Assembly (NCBI GenBank): GCA_018398805.1
Contig: JAGFBZ010002560.1
Location: 186,001-250,000 of the forward strand
DNA length: 64,000 bases
Reading direction: 5' to 3'
Origin: Hirundichthys speculiger
Taxonomy: Eukaryota; Chordata; Actinopteri; Beloniformes; Exocoetidae
The notes under the pieces are model-generated. The model worked only from the letters and a program-made list of their open reading frames with translations, did no database searches and was not told the DNA's origin. Below, one piece after another: positions 34,461 through 45,654 of this stretch (within the stretch, counting starts at the first letter, position 1; the number at the start of each line of letters is the position of its first letter). The position numbers and the translations under genes are program-made.

Positions 34461-36634
34461 CTTTACCCTCTTCATTTAAATTTCAAATAAAACAAAACAA
34501 CAACAACACCAAAGAAACCATTGTGGGTAATAAACAAGCAGAAAAGAACAATGCCGTCAAAAATTGGTCAAAGATGTATAAAAGCATCGCAGTTTTCCTT
34601 GAACTTCATGATGAGACGATAAGAGTTTGTGATGAAGGGATGACTGACTCTAAACTGACACGATACTTCCTGACACTCAGGTGATTTTTTTTTCTCCCAC
34701 GTGTTGCACAGCAGAACAGTTTCTCCCCCCGGAGGCGTCAGCAGCAAACAAGCCTGTCAGATTAAACTCACCTCTGCGGAGCTACCTGTTCGTGCAGTTA
34801 GTGGAAAAAACAGAGAAACTGAAATCGTTCTGACACGGTCCAGGAAATGTTTTCGTCCTTTCTAGATAGACGGTGATCACAACACGCACAGAAGAAGCAA
34901 TTATTTAGCAAAAATCAGCAGTCCCTCAGAGTTGTTTTTGACCGCTCATCTCTGTAAAGTCTCAGACGGCAATGATGTCATAAAAGGAGCTACTTGATCA
35001 GTGCCGGCAACGCGTCCAGGAATACAACGTATGTCATTAACGACCTCCTGCTGCTCTGTTTGTGGCCTCCAGGATGACCTCAGAGCTCTTGGAGTCGACG
35101 TGATGCTCTTTCAGCTACGTCCTTGGTGAAACGCATTTAATTCTGACAGTCCTGATTTATCGTTCATTAACTCAGTGATCCTTGATATTCCATGATAACT
35201 GGGAGAAGAGCAGATATAGTATCAACTTCCTCCTGCTTGTTCTTAGTCCTGTCCTACTTCTTCTCTTTAACTCGTCCAGGTTGAGGGTGGGGAGGGGGGT
35301 GGGGGGGGGGGTGGGGGGTGTTTCTATTTATTTATTTTTTGTTTTAGCATGACCCAGAACTCCATCAGCCGCTCCCACATGTACACTGATATTTCACCGT
35401 CATGGTTGCTCATCAGAACGGTTGTTGGAAAGCAGAAGTGCTTCGAGTTGCACCGCATCCAAACAGGCATGAGGCAGAAAAATGTTTCAAAAATCAATGC
35501 TTTAATGGAAAAAAAGATCAATATAAAACAAACAGAAAAACCAATCCAGTCAGAGCTACTGCTGCTGAAATAGGCTGCCACCAGTGCTGGTACCAGTCTA
35601 CAATCTGGGTATTTGGCATCACCTCATTTGGGTATTTCAAGCGCTTAAGACAGCTCTGACAGTCGGTGGTATTAAAAAAAAACAGCATTAAGTGTTAACA
35701 AGATTCCTAAAAATGACAAAAACAAGACAAAATAATCAAGCAGTTTGTCAACTGTTCACTTGATCGCTTCTCTCAGAGGTTTAATAGAAAACTGAAATAC
35801 TAGAAACTGAGGCTTGAGATATGCACTCTGAATCCCTCTCTTCACAAGCAGCGACTCTTTTCCTTAAAAGGGACCTAACATTCAATAATACATTTTCTAA
35901 TCTCATACAGTATTTAAAGAACACGAGTCTCTGCTTATTTCAAGCTCCCCCCCCCCCAAAAAAAAAAAAACCTGTCCAGCATCTTCTCCTCTTCTTTCCA
36001 CTCATCTGTCTGCTTCCCCTCCTTCTCTCCTTCGCTAATCAGTCGGCAGATGCTTAGGAGGGACAGACGCCACTCTCGTTCTCCGCCCTTCCTCACTGCT
36101 GTCACCCCCCCCCCCCCCCCCCCCCCTCCCCTGTTGATTCTCTCTGAATTTCTTTCGATCTCTGGTTGTAAAATCCAAACGTGAAGGAGCTCTTCTCATG
36201 CCAGCAGATGACGACACCCAGCTGGAGTCGTTCCTCCCTCCTTCCCTCCACAAACATGTTTCAATCAAGCACTTCCTCCTTCCACGAGCAAACAACCAGC
36301 CATCCAGCAATTACTCCTATACAGTGAAAAGCGTTACACAAAGCCCATGTGTCATGTTACTTTAGGGTTATGCATCACGACAGAAGATCCCCCTCTTCAT
36401 TCTGCCGCTAATCAAAGTTGACATCGCTCTCAAGGTTCTCCTCATTTAATTCTAATCGGTCATATGTTCGTATGCTTAGTCGTCAGAAATATACGAAAAT
36501 CATCAGATAGCACCACCAAAACTGTAAGTACGTGGAAACGCTAGAAGCCCAATTGAAATCTCATCATGTGAGAAAAAATAGGCAGCAATCGGTGGATTCA
36601 ACCAGTACAGACGGCTGATGTGGATTAAACACTT
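34461..36634. other. gene-free stretch with G and C homopolymer tracts
   Basis: G-rich low-complexity sequence lies at about 35285-35320, and a run of 22 C occupies 36105-36126. A short C8/A12 junction lies near 35948. No gene was recognised. Confidence 0.5.
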
Positions 36635-37452
36635 GGGGACCGATCTTCCGCCAGATCTCCTAAAGCCGCTATTTAGGGATAGCGGGTAGCGGGAGGAGCG
36701 TTCCCCCGCAAAGAACGCAATCTTTCACCTTGCTAAACCTGCTATCCCACCTGCGCTACCCGCTATATTATGCATAGGAGTGGTTAGGACATTCCACCTG
36801 TTAAACCAATCAGTGCGTCAGTAGCCATTGCCTTTAAGAGCAGGTTGCGCTACCCGCTAACCGCTATGGAGCGTCTTTTCATCCAGATCAGAGCAGCTCT
36901 CATGTGAATCTCATCTTGGACTCTGCTGTAGAGCTTCCTCCTCTTCCTTCCTCCTCCTCCTCTGCACTGATTTATACATATAAATATTTTTACACAGAGA
37001 ATTCCTATCAGCTACCTGAAAGTCCCAGATAGTCGGTGCGCTCCCAGTAAACACGCTCTGGTCGTCTATGGTTTAACTGGCGCGCAAGCCGTTTAAGACG
37101 ATCTCTGCCATTTTCTCAGAGGTTCAACTGAGGCCAAATCACGCTTTTTATACAAGAATTAATTCAAGAGGTGGAGCCGTTTGTGCACATCCACATGTGA
37201 CTAGGTGGACGCCCATTGATGCAAGTTGTGAGTAGCAGGTGTTCTGACTACCTGCAACCCGCAATCACAAGATACAGAGTTTGTGGAAAGGACAAAAGAC
37301 ACGCCCATTGCCACACCTACAATGTGAGTAACGGAGTCGGCATAACAGGTAGCGGCTTTAGCGAGCGGAAGATTGCATTAGCGGTTAGCAGGAGGTTTCC
37401 TATAACCCGCAATTTGCGGGTAGCGGCTAGCGGAAAGTGTACGATCGGGGCC
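36635..37452 (-). mobile_element. GC-rich DNA-transposon-like repeat, copy 2 (818 bp)
   Basis: This is the reverse complement of the element at 6091-6789, including the GGAGGAGGAGGAAGG block, the TATATGTATA-type block, the CTGGGAGCGCACCGAC stretch and the GCGGGTAGCGG ends. It has about 130 bp near 37216-37360 that copy 1 lacks, so copy 1 carries an internal deletion there. Ends are GGGGACCGATC and GATCGGGGCC, a short inverted repeat. No transposase frame is present. Confidence 0.7.
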
Positions 37453-37472
37453 TTGATCTGAAGTACTGACAC

Positions 37473-37661
37473 GTCGTGTCGTACCTCGACATCTACAATT
37501 ATGGTTTTCATGACAAAAGTGCCGAAACCTTAGAGGAACTGAAGACCTACAGGTGTTTGGAGGCTCACGATCAGTTTGTGCGGCCGGGTGGAGGATGTGG
37601 CTACGTTAGATCAGCAGGGAGACGACGTGGCTGCAGGAAAGGTTTACTGAATTTAAGATGA
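37473..37661 (+). pseudogene. fragment of a transposon-encoded protein, frameshifted
   Basis: The frame reads SYLDIYNYGF..., then EELKTYRCLEAHDQFV. It resembles the [LM]-KAYKSLEAYNYFVxGxV segment that I know from long fish transposon proteins of uncertain class. The natural continuation CGRVEDVATLD lies in the next frame immediately after QFV, so there is a one-base frameshift at about 37578, and a stop follows soon after. It sits 20 bp from the end of the GC-rich element, which may or may not be related. The family assignment is tentative. Confidence 0.35.
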
Positions 37662-38368
37662 GCATGCTGATTGTTTCCTCAATACACTTAACCAATACCT
37701 ACACACTTCATCGACTCTAGAGTCATGATCATCCATACTATGAGGAACAACCAGTGAAGTCTGTCGATGGTAGTCATGGGGATACTACGACAGTGATGCA
37801 GCGGCCCAGCCCCCCCACCTCCAGGTTCATCTAGCACCTTCCCCACAGCATCAGTCAGCTGAGGAGCAGGCAGAGGCTACGTCTGCTGGAGAAACCCTCC
37901 CCGCTTCATCAGGCAGACCCCTGGGAGCCAATAAATAAACAGATAAAAAAACTGAGAGCACGCTCAATAACCAGATTAGATGGTCAACTGATCACCGTTC
38001 TGCAAGAATCACAGCCGCCACCTCCTCCATTATCAGCATTTTCTTTTTTTTTTCTGAATGTCATAGCAATGCTAAGAAGTAATAGCTCTGGCAAAAAAAA
38101 GCAGAGGTTTGAATTTGATACTTATAATAAGCTTATTTAGTTTATGAGGCCAAAAAAAAAGAGTGGAATTTATATACGTATATATATGAATCAAATGATG
38201 ATACTTGGTTAATCATACCAGTGGGTTTGTGGTTGGTTACAGTAATCGTACAATTAACCTATTAATGCTGAACTGTTTTAGATATCAACTATTTCAGTGA
38301 TTTCTCCATAAAAATAATCAACATGTGGTGCACATTTCAGTTACATTTAACACTAGTTTTATTTTTAT
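37662..38368. other. gene-free stretch
   Basis: A proline- and serine-codon-rich stretch at about 37795-37930 could be the decayed continuation of the preceding fragment, but no frame stays open long enough to judge. Downstream is AT-rich with TATATACGTATATATATG. Confidence 0.4.
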
Positions 38369-38376
38369 ATTGATTG

Positions 38377-39131
38377 CAGTGTTGGGCAAGTTCACTTTCT
38401 ACACGAACTAGTTCAGTTCATAGTTCACAGAAATTAAAATAAACTAGTTCAACAATTCAAAAAATGAACTAAATAGTTCATTTTTAGTTCTTTTTGTAAA
38501 ATTCTGTTTTAATATTGCTGCGAGTATTTATTTGCCAAACGATTGCCACCGCCCACATACTACACCACCACAAATTAGTAGGCAATTATTTTATCAATTT
38601 TATCTGTCGAAAATTGTGTGTCCAATTCAGAATCTTTATCCAACCAGGGTTCACATTAGCATTGAAGGGACAGATCATGTAAAACTGTAATTTCCCTTTT
38701 AGCTTCTCTCTACTGTATATTAAAAATATGAGGAAAAACTTGCTGCCAAATGGTCTTTATTATGAGACAAAAACTGGTCGGGTCGCTCCTCCGGCTCTGG
38801 GCGACTGCAGCTTTCATCTTCCTCTTATTTTAAACATTTAATGACGCAATTGTTAGCGTGACAGAAGCGACAGCCCGTGTTGCCATGTTTGATTGATTTC
38901 CTCAGATACATATCAGGCTCGTTTGTGGTGGATTTTAAATGGGGTTCGCTGGAAACCTGGAACGGTTTTGACCATGCGTGAACTTTGAAAGAGCGACGTT
39001 CACAGTTGCCCAAATGAACTCGTTCCACACCCGACAGTCGTCAAGGAGAAAGAGAGCGCGTTCAGTGTTCACTAAAAATACGAACTAGTTCGTGAACTTT
39101 CGTTCAGTGAATGCGTTCAGGTACAACACTG
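38377..39131. mobile_element. non-autonomous hAT element (755 bp) with GAACTAGTTC arrays
   Basis: The left end is CAGTGTTGGGCAAGTTCAC and the reverse of the right end is CAGTGTTGTACCTGAACGC. Flanks ATTGATTG (38369-38376) and GTTGATTG (39132-39139) match at 7 of 8 bases. Both subterminal regions are filled with the palindrome GAACTAGTTC and GTTCA/TGAAC half-units, probably transposase-binding repeats. No transposase frame is present. Confidence 0.85.
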
Positions 39132-39139
39132 GTTGATTG

Positions 39140-40776
39140 GTTACGAAATAGCGAAAGTTGAAGCGAAGTTGTGGCTGTAGCCTGAAATTCTGAAAAAGGG
39201 GAGCGATGTGACTGCAAGCGAAATGGCTTGTGGTTTAGTGGACAAGCAGTTCGACGGCAATCTGCGCAGTGTTTGCAGCAAACCTCGTGCCTCTGTTACA
39301 CCATTCTGCTTCGCCGATTCTGACTGGACTCATTTCACCCTTTTCCTGCCTCTGTTACTCCCTCCCAAGGCAGAACAGAGGACTGCCAGTGGCAGCGGAG
39401 CGAAATGTTACGCCGTTCACCGCCCGTGTGATCCACACAGCACAGCCGGGTGGAATAAAGGTGCTACAGAGGCCGAAACAAACCTGGGCTGTGTGAAGCT
39501 CTTGCAGCCCGTCTTCGTGAATAAGCTCCGCCCCTGGTATAAAATGTTTTTGCAGTGTGACCTCTGCGAGCATAGCCGTGCCGAAATAAACATACAGATC
39601 TTGCGAATACTTGGGTCTCGAAGTGAACATGTTGGAGATTTAGATCTGTTAGAGTCGTTTTACATATTTACATTACATGCACCTTGAATGCTTCAATAAT
39701 AACGGGCTCCCAACATGAAAAGCCTACTTCCACTGAACATATTGTGCCACACATATGCGCAGTAAATTATTTAATCACTGAGCTACAGTGCAACATAATC
39801 AGCCACTGAATCAGCTGAATGATATAATCTGGTTCCTGCATAATCATCATCTATTATCCCTTTAACGCTGGCTACACCGTCATTACTCTAATTTGATTTT
39901 ACACAGTTTAACAGTGAGTTATTTCTCCCACATCTGACGTTAAGTCTGCTCTGCAGACTTAAAGAAGCTTCAAGAACAAGTCACAGTCATTTCAAAACAC
40001 TTTAAATGAGCTAACCACTGTGCCGAGCAGGTATAGCGTTAGCTACTTTAGTTTAGCATGTGAATGGGGGCCCGTTTCCTAATAAGGAGCCAACACAAAG
40101 CACTGGCTCTCAATGATCAGGCTCGCTCAAAGCCTCCTGGGTCCATTCATGCTTGTACTTGGCCGTCCACTTGTGATCAGATTATCCAAGACACATGTTG
40201 ATGCCGCTTGTGAACAGCTCCCGGGGCTACTTTTAACCACAGCTTTAAAAAAAAAAAAGAAAGAAAAGTGGGGTCATTTTTGGATGACAGAGTCGAGCAG
40301 TGAGTCCAGACAGAATGCGTTTTGTTCCGGAGAGAATCTAAAAACAGGCTCAGTACCGGCGCTGGCTTCGGAGCAGCGTTTTACTGTAGTTCTGACTCGA
40401 GCACAACCGAGGCTTTCTTCTCCCTCAAACAATAAATGCTTTGACTCTGAGAGGCCTTGAATATGTTCAGCAAGGCAGCTCTGTTATGGGCAGATTCCAC
40501 ATCTGCTCGGGCCCATGTTGCAGCACAGCGATGAAGCCGACAGAGCCGGCGCTGTGGTGGCCGAGTCAGATCTCTGCTCTACGGGCCACCTACAGCGGGT
40601 GGCTCGTAGAACCGTGTGCTCTTTTAAACTTGGTTCTGCCATGTAAAGTCTGCCTGTGACAGCACTGCTTACTCACCCCTTAAGACGAAGACTTTATTTA
40701 TTTTTTATTAGATGTAGAACCTGCAGGTTCTCTCCCAACCGTTGCTGCTTTTGCATTAAGATCTTTCAAGCTAGTC
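39140..40776. other. gene-free stretch, possible LTR-like piece
   Basis: The open frame 39208-39687 (159 codons) has no recognised domain. Within it, TATAAAA (39538-39544) is followed 40 bp later by AATAAA (39585-39590) in a CpG-rich context, a spacing seen in retrotransposon LTRs. No matching second LTR or coding region was seen. Confidence 0.35.
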
Positions 40777-40872
40777 CACCCCAGCAGCACAGTGGTCTAC
40801 AGAAAGAGACTACAGTCCTGCAGAGGTCACAGGTTCAACTCCGGACTCCTTCACTGTTAAATAAAGGCCACT
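40777..40872 (+). repeat. possible tRNA-derived SINE-like fragment
   Basis: GCAGCACAGTGGTCTACAG resembles a degenerate polymerase III A box, and GGTTCAACTCC about 40 bp later resembles a B box. The following CCTTCACTGTT and AGGCCACTAGTGCC are reminiscent of a fish tRNA-derived repeat. It is not a functional tRNA because the acceptor and anticodon stems do not form. Confidence 0.4.
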
Positions 40873-41983
40873 AGTGCCTTAAGATCTTAAGATCTTTTGA
40901 ATGAAGGAACAACTCCAGCCAACGTTTATGGGGCCCATCTGAGATATAAAAGGGCTAAAAAGAAAGGGGGCCCTTGTGGGATTATCAACTGGTTCCATAT
41001 TGGCCCCATGTGAATTACACCACTTAGCTTTATTTAAGTAGTTTGCCTTAGTGGGATCCAGTGATAAGACAGGCGTGAACTAAATTCCAGCAGATGCTAC
41101 TCACGTAAAACCTTCTTAAAGTTGAAAGATGTACATTCATCGAAGCAGTTGCAGGGGACTAAAAAAATTGTTTTTCCCTCTAATAAAGGATACTAATATT
41201 ATACGACTGCGGCTGCCTCAGATATGCAAGTTAGAGTTAAACATTACGCAATATACAGAAATAGAAGAAGTAAACTGATTATTCAAGAACTGATTTATTT
41301 TTATGCTCATCTTAATTCCATTCAGAAGCATCTTATCTCAACTCTGCAGCTGTTGCTACTCCTTAGTTACTGGAGGAAGATAAAAGACTCATACGCAACA
41401 TCTGATGCTGCTGATTTGTTCCTGTTGCGCCATATTTCAACTTTATTATCATTATATTTTAGTCATTGAATTTATTTTACGTTTTATGTGATTTTATCTT
41501 TCCATCAACCGCGTTCTTAAGATCTTGAGATGTACGTTTTGTTTGTATAGTTGAATAACAGTAGAAGCAGCCATCTTAGATTCGAACCTCTGGCCTGGAC
41601 GACAGTCTAACCTACGAACAGACTTTGGACGTCCGTGATCTCTACGCTCTGATGATTCTCACAAAATCCGCTGCTTTCACATAAACTTTAGCATTTTTCT
41701 GTGAGAAGCCAAAATTCCACACGTCACGGATTTAAAATAATTAGTGTATAAGTGGCTTAATTGCACCTGCGGACACGCCGATTCCCCGTGAAGCAACTAT
41801 AAGCCTTCAACTCAGACGCAACCTGAAGCTGGCGGTGGAACCGTCTTCCTCTGCACCCCCGCATTCATTTTTCTGCTGCATGTCGCTGTACTTATTATTT
41901 TTCCCACATTTTTTTCCACGGCAGTCGTGCACTGATGTCCCAGGGAGCTGAAGGGCTTCACTTTGTGCCGAACACTTGTTTCT
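40873..41983. other. gene-free stretch
   Basis: No repeat or gene was recognised. GATTCGAACC at about 41580 looks like a tRNA T-loop on the minus strand, but the rest of a tRNA is absent. Confidence 0.5.
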
Positions 41984-42145
41984 TCAATTGGATCTCAGCG
42001 GGGCGGAGGGGGGCACGATGTCGTACTCGCCGGGGGCTCTCTCCCACTCCATCAGCTTCTTCACACAGTCGGGGTGGGTTAACGGGATTAAAGGGACACG
42101 CATGGGGTTGGGGGGGAACATCGAGTAGACCGGCGGTGACGCCAT
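41984..42145 (-). CDS. 53-residue conserved-looking small ORF or first coding exon
   Basis: I do not recognise this protein. The frame begins MASPPVYSMF, continues through NPMRVPLIPLTHPDCVKKLM and EWERAPGEYDIVPP, and ends SAPLRSN. The start has a strong Kozak context (AAGATGG), and an in-frame TGA lies 12 bases upstream, so the ATG is the true frame start if the exon extends that far. By hand count 44 of 53 codons end in G or C against 26 of 53 with G/C in the middle position, a bias expected of selected coding sequence. The protein is Pro-rich at the N-terminus and charged after residue 25. It has no membrane segment or signal peptide. No repeat signature covers it. It may be a complete micropeptide, or the coding part of an alternative exon with the stop encoded in place. 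It lies 8.2 kb upstream of, and opposite to, the signal-peptide exon. Confidence 0.5.
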   Translation of the reverse strand: MASPPVYSMFPPNPMRVPLIPLTHPDCVKKLMEWERAPGEYDIVPPSAPLRSN

Positions 42146-43320
42146 CTTCTTACTTCAGCTGATAACGCTCAACACACAGTGTATTTAGGTCAAATTCAAA
42201 TATTGCATATATTAAAGGCACACAAATACACCCTGTGGATGTTTCTGAAGAGTTGGGGGGGAGGGGCGGATAGATGGATAGACTTAAACTGTTTAAAGGG
42301 GTTAAAGGGGGTGGTGTCAGGGGCCGTGTGCGTCTTGGTTCTGTTGATCTAGGAGGCTCGGCCTGCCTCAAAAGGGAGTTGATGTTGGCATAATCTGCTT
42401 AATCTGATTGAGGACAGACTTGTCTTCACGAGCTCAATAATTGATAGCACCATCTGCTGCGGGAGCTGTCGACCACGATGAGAGGAATTAAGCCAGAGCC
42501 GCGGTGGCTAATTACATTTTACCTTGTTTGGAGACTCCGTGGGATGGGTAATTATATTTGTCACCGTTGTTTCAAAGTAGCCGGTGGAAGATGAGCGCGT
42601 GCACGTCCGTGGGTTTGTAGAACATAACTGTTGCAGGTTCGTCAGACCAACCTTCAGGTGTTAGGGTTAGGGTTAGGTGTCAGGTGGCAGCAACTTTTGC
42701 AAAAAGAAAAAGAACCTGCAAAGTCGTCTGATCATTTTTTTTTCCCCCATAACTTTTCCTTAAATTCAACCGTTGGTTCTGATATTTCATCCATTAGCTT
42801 CCACTCATCTGGGTCGGGGGGGGGTCGGTTCCCTCTAGCCAGCTTTCTTCCTCTGGCTCCTCAGGGAGGAGCCACCCAAGAGATAAAAGGCACATCCCTA
42901 TCCGACGACAGGGATGCGTTTAGGCACCGTAAAAGAATTTCTACGGGACCATAATGGAGACATGCGTCACTGCTGTCTGATTGGTCAATTCTACATTCGC
43001 ATAGAAAAGACAGCGTCATCGAAGAAATGAGGAAGTTTCCCACATCTGTACGATTCTGGTTCTCCACACTACAAAGACAGCACATATTCTAGTAATTCAT
43101 GGAGGTAGATTGCGATGAATGTGGGTCTGGATACGGCCGAGACGGTGAGGAAGTGGAAAAACGCAAGAGATACGTTTAGTAAGTTTAGCTAGTTCGTAAT
43201 GTCCCTCTTGCGTTGTGGCGTGGAATAACATAGCGGAGACCGCGCTAGTATAAATCAAAAGTGTCTGCGGCATCTCTGCGACAAGCTGACGGCGACACAT
43301 TGCCACGAGAGTATACACCA
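42146..43320. other. upstream region of the small ORF; possible conserved block
   Basis: The segment at about 42420-42560 has CAATAATTGATAGC and GGCTAATTACATTTTACC, a repeat-free homeodomain-site-bearing block that could be a conserved regulatory element. Three TTAGGG-like units lie at 42661-42676. The remainder is unremarkable. Confidence 0.35.
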
Positions 43321-43545
43321 CCAGATCTCCTAAAGCCGCTATTAAGGGATAGCGGGTAGCGGGAGGGGCGTTCCCCCACAAAGAACACAATCAACCACCT
43401 TGCTAAACCCGCTATCTTACCTGCGCTAACCCCTACATTGTGCATGGGAGTGGTTAGGGCGATTCCACCTGTTAAACCAATCAGTGCGTCAGCAAGCCAC
43501 TGCCTTTAAGAGCAGGTTGCACTACCCTGCTAACCGCTACGGAGG
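43321..43545 (-). mobile_element. GC-rich DNA-transposon-like repeat, copy 3, truncated
   Basis: CCAGATCTCCTAAAGCCGCT, GGGATAGCGGGTAGCGGGAG and TTAAACCAATCAGTGCGTCAG follow the same order and orientation as 36655-36870. The match ends after CTAACCGCTACGGAG, so only the first third of the element is present. The break is abrupt, as after a deletion or an abortive copy. Confidence 0.7.
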
Positions 43546-43999
43546 GAGAGACCACAGATGAAGGCAGGAACATGGAATCGACCGGTAAACGGAGTCTTGC
43601 TGTATCTCTCCATCGTAAGAGAGAGCAACATCACTGATCTCTCCATGCTCCAGTTAACAAAACCCAGGGATACTTTAACTTCTCAGCTTGTTCCCAACCC
43701 ACAGAGGCCGTTACACCCTGCACTATCGTCTCTGCATTTCTTTAAGCTAAACATTTTTTCTTTATTTATTTTTTCAGCTATCAGCATTTTGACATGAACC
43801 CATTTCATTTATCCACTTCAGCTAAAAAACACTAGCAAACGTCCAATAATGAACTGCTAACGAGACACAAAGCAGAGAGTTTGTTCAAAACACCTGAACT
43901 GCAGCCTCAGGTGAGAAATTTGACATTTTTTCTGAAAGTTCTTTTGTTTATCTGCTTCATTGTCACTCGCAGTTCGGTAGGTTCACCCATTAAAAATAC
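43546..43999. other. gene-free stretch
   Basis: Nothing coding is supported. The short frame 43558-43797 is unrecognised. Confidence 0.5.
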
Positions 44000-44007
44000 A
44001 CGTTAAA

Positions 44008-44400
44008 TAGGGGTGAGTATTGGCAAAGACCTCGCAATACGATATTTGTCATGATACTTGGGTCACCATACGATATTATCATGATATCGATACCACGATA
44101 TATTGCGAATATTCTACCCAGTTAATATCAAAATTAAAAGTAGAGATGAAAAATCAAGTTGCTGTATATGTTCATCAGATGATATTGATCATTCAGAGGA
44201 CAAATTGAGTCAAAACTATTTGCTTCAAAACAACCTGTTTATTGTTTATTATTAGTGTTTTTGTACATTAAAGTAACCATTACAACATACTGACAGCATT
44301 GTAAAAAAAATCAATATTAGGAGCTGAAAGAGATATTATATTGGGCGGCTGAAAATCACGGATATATTGCCAAATCGTTTTTTTTTTTTCCACACCCCTA
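44008..44400. mobile_element. hAT MITE (393 bp) with 8-bp target duplication
   Basis: The left end is TAGGGGTGAGTATTGGC and the right end is CCACACCCCTA. Flanks ACGTTAAA (44000-44007) and ATGTTAAA (44401-44408) match at 7 of 8 bases. Subterminal regions carry iterated ATACGATAT and ATCACGGATATATTGCC motifs. The right 150 bp recurs at 56427-56577. Confidence 0.85.
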
Positions 44401-45654
44401 ATGTTAAAGGCTAGAAATGAAAAGGATAGGGGTGGGCTCCATCGTCATCTCAAAGGAAAGCTCAACAACGGTGCCATCTCACCGTCTGAAACTGCAGACA
44501 AACATCCTGCAGACGCCACACATCCTGAAACCAGACCGTGTCCTTTGGTTGGAAATCACAGCAGCAGCTGATTGGATTTAACGGCCTTCGATTGAAGTGA
44601 CACGCCGCTGATGTACAGCTGTGCTGCAGAGTCTTGAGGACAGGATGAGGCTGATGGCTGCATCTCAGCTAAGTGGCTGCTCCACAGACGAGTCCTTTGT
44701 TGGGACATGTGTCCACGTGTTTACCACAGCGAGATTGTTCTTGGATTTTTGTGTTTGTATAACATGTAAATAATTAATTCCTTCACATTGTTTGAACATC
44801 TGTATTTCACAGCGCAGGGAAAGACAGCACACACACACACACACACAGTTGACTGCACAAAAGAGGTCATGGCATACATGTTAACATTTAGCTGATAAAA
44901 AAGATTTTTATTTTGAACGTGCACGCGCCTGTGACGATGCAGGGCGGCCATGTTTGTTCCTGCTGCAGCGCATCAATAAATAAGCTGCAGCTGCAGCAGA
45001 AGTCTCGACATGTGTCTGGCTTGTTCCTTGCACACATGTTGGGTTCGAAACAAGAGAAAAAAAAAACCCAGGATGATTGATTAATGTACAAACTGGGAAC
45101 ATGAGGCATTTAATTCTTAATTTAAAGACATCAGAATGACGAGACTTTTAGTTTTACATTTCTATGTTTCGCCCAACGTCACTTAGATGCGACAAACCTG
45201 CAAAAAAAAAAAAAAAGCCCGAAGAGATTTGGAGAATTAAAGCAGCGAACATCCTTCTTTTAAATTTTTATCCTGTTGCAGGAGACACTTTCTGCAGAAC
45301 AGATTCTCCTCAATAAACGATATACATCCAAGGGTTTTAACATTCTCACTATCTTCTCTCTTTTTTTTTTTTTTTTTTTTGACCAAGCAGCTCTGTCTAA
45401 CATGGATAATGGACCTAATACTAGAAAAAAAACAACAATAAGAATAGTTTATTGAGGGCTAATACAATCAAACAGCTGTAATAATTCATGGAATACAACA
45501 TTATTATGTAAAGCAAGGAACAGAGATGGAGGAGGATGACCCCAGAGCAGACTTTACCACCTTCACCCCCCCCTCATTAACCAGCTTATTGTGTCGTGTC
45601 GCTGGATGACAGGAGACCTGAACTTGACAGTGATGATCGTTATTCTGAGCTGCA

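Noticed and set aside
39208..39687. 159-codon plus-strand frame
   Set aside because: No domain; overlaps a possible LTR-like piece and shows no consistent codon bias.
41570..41650. tRNA-like T-loop (GGTTCGAATC on the minus strand)
   Set aside because: No D arm, anticodon arm or acceptor stem can be formed around it.
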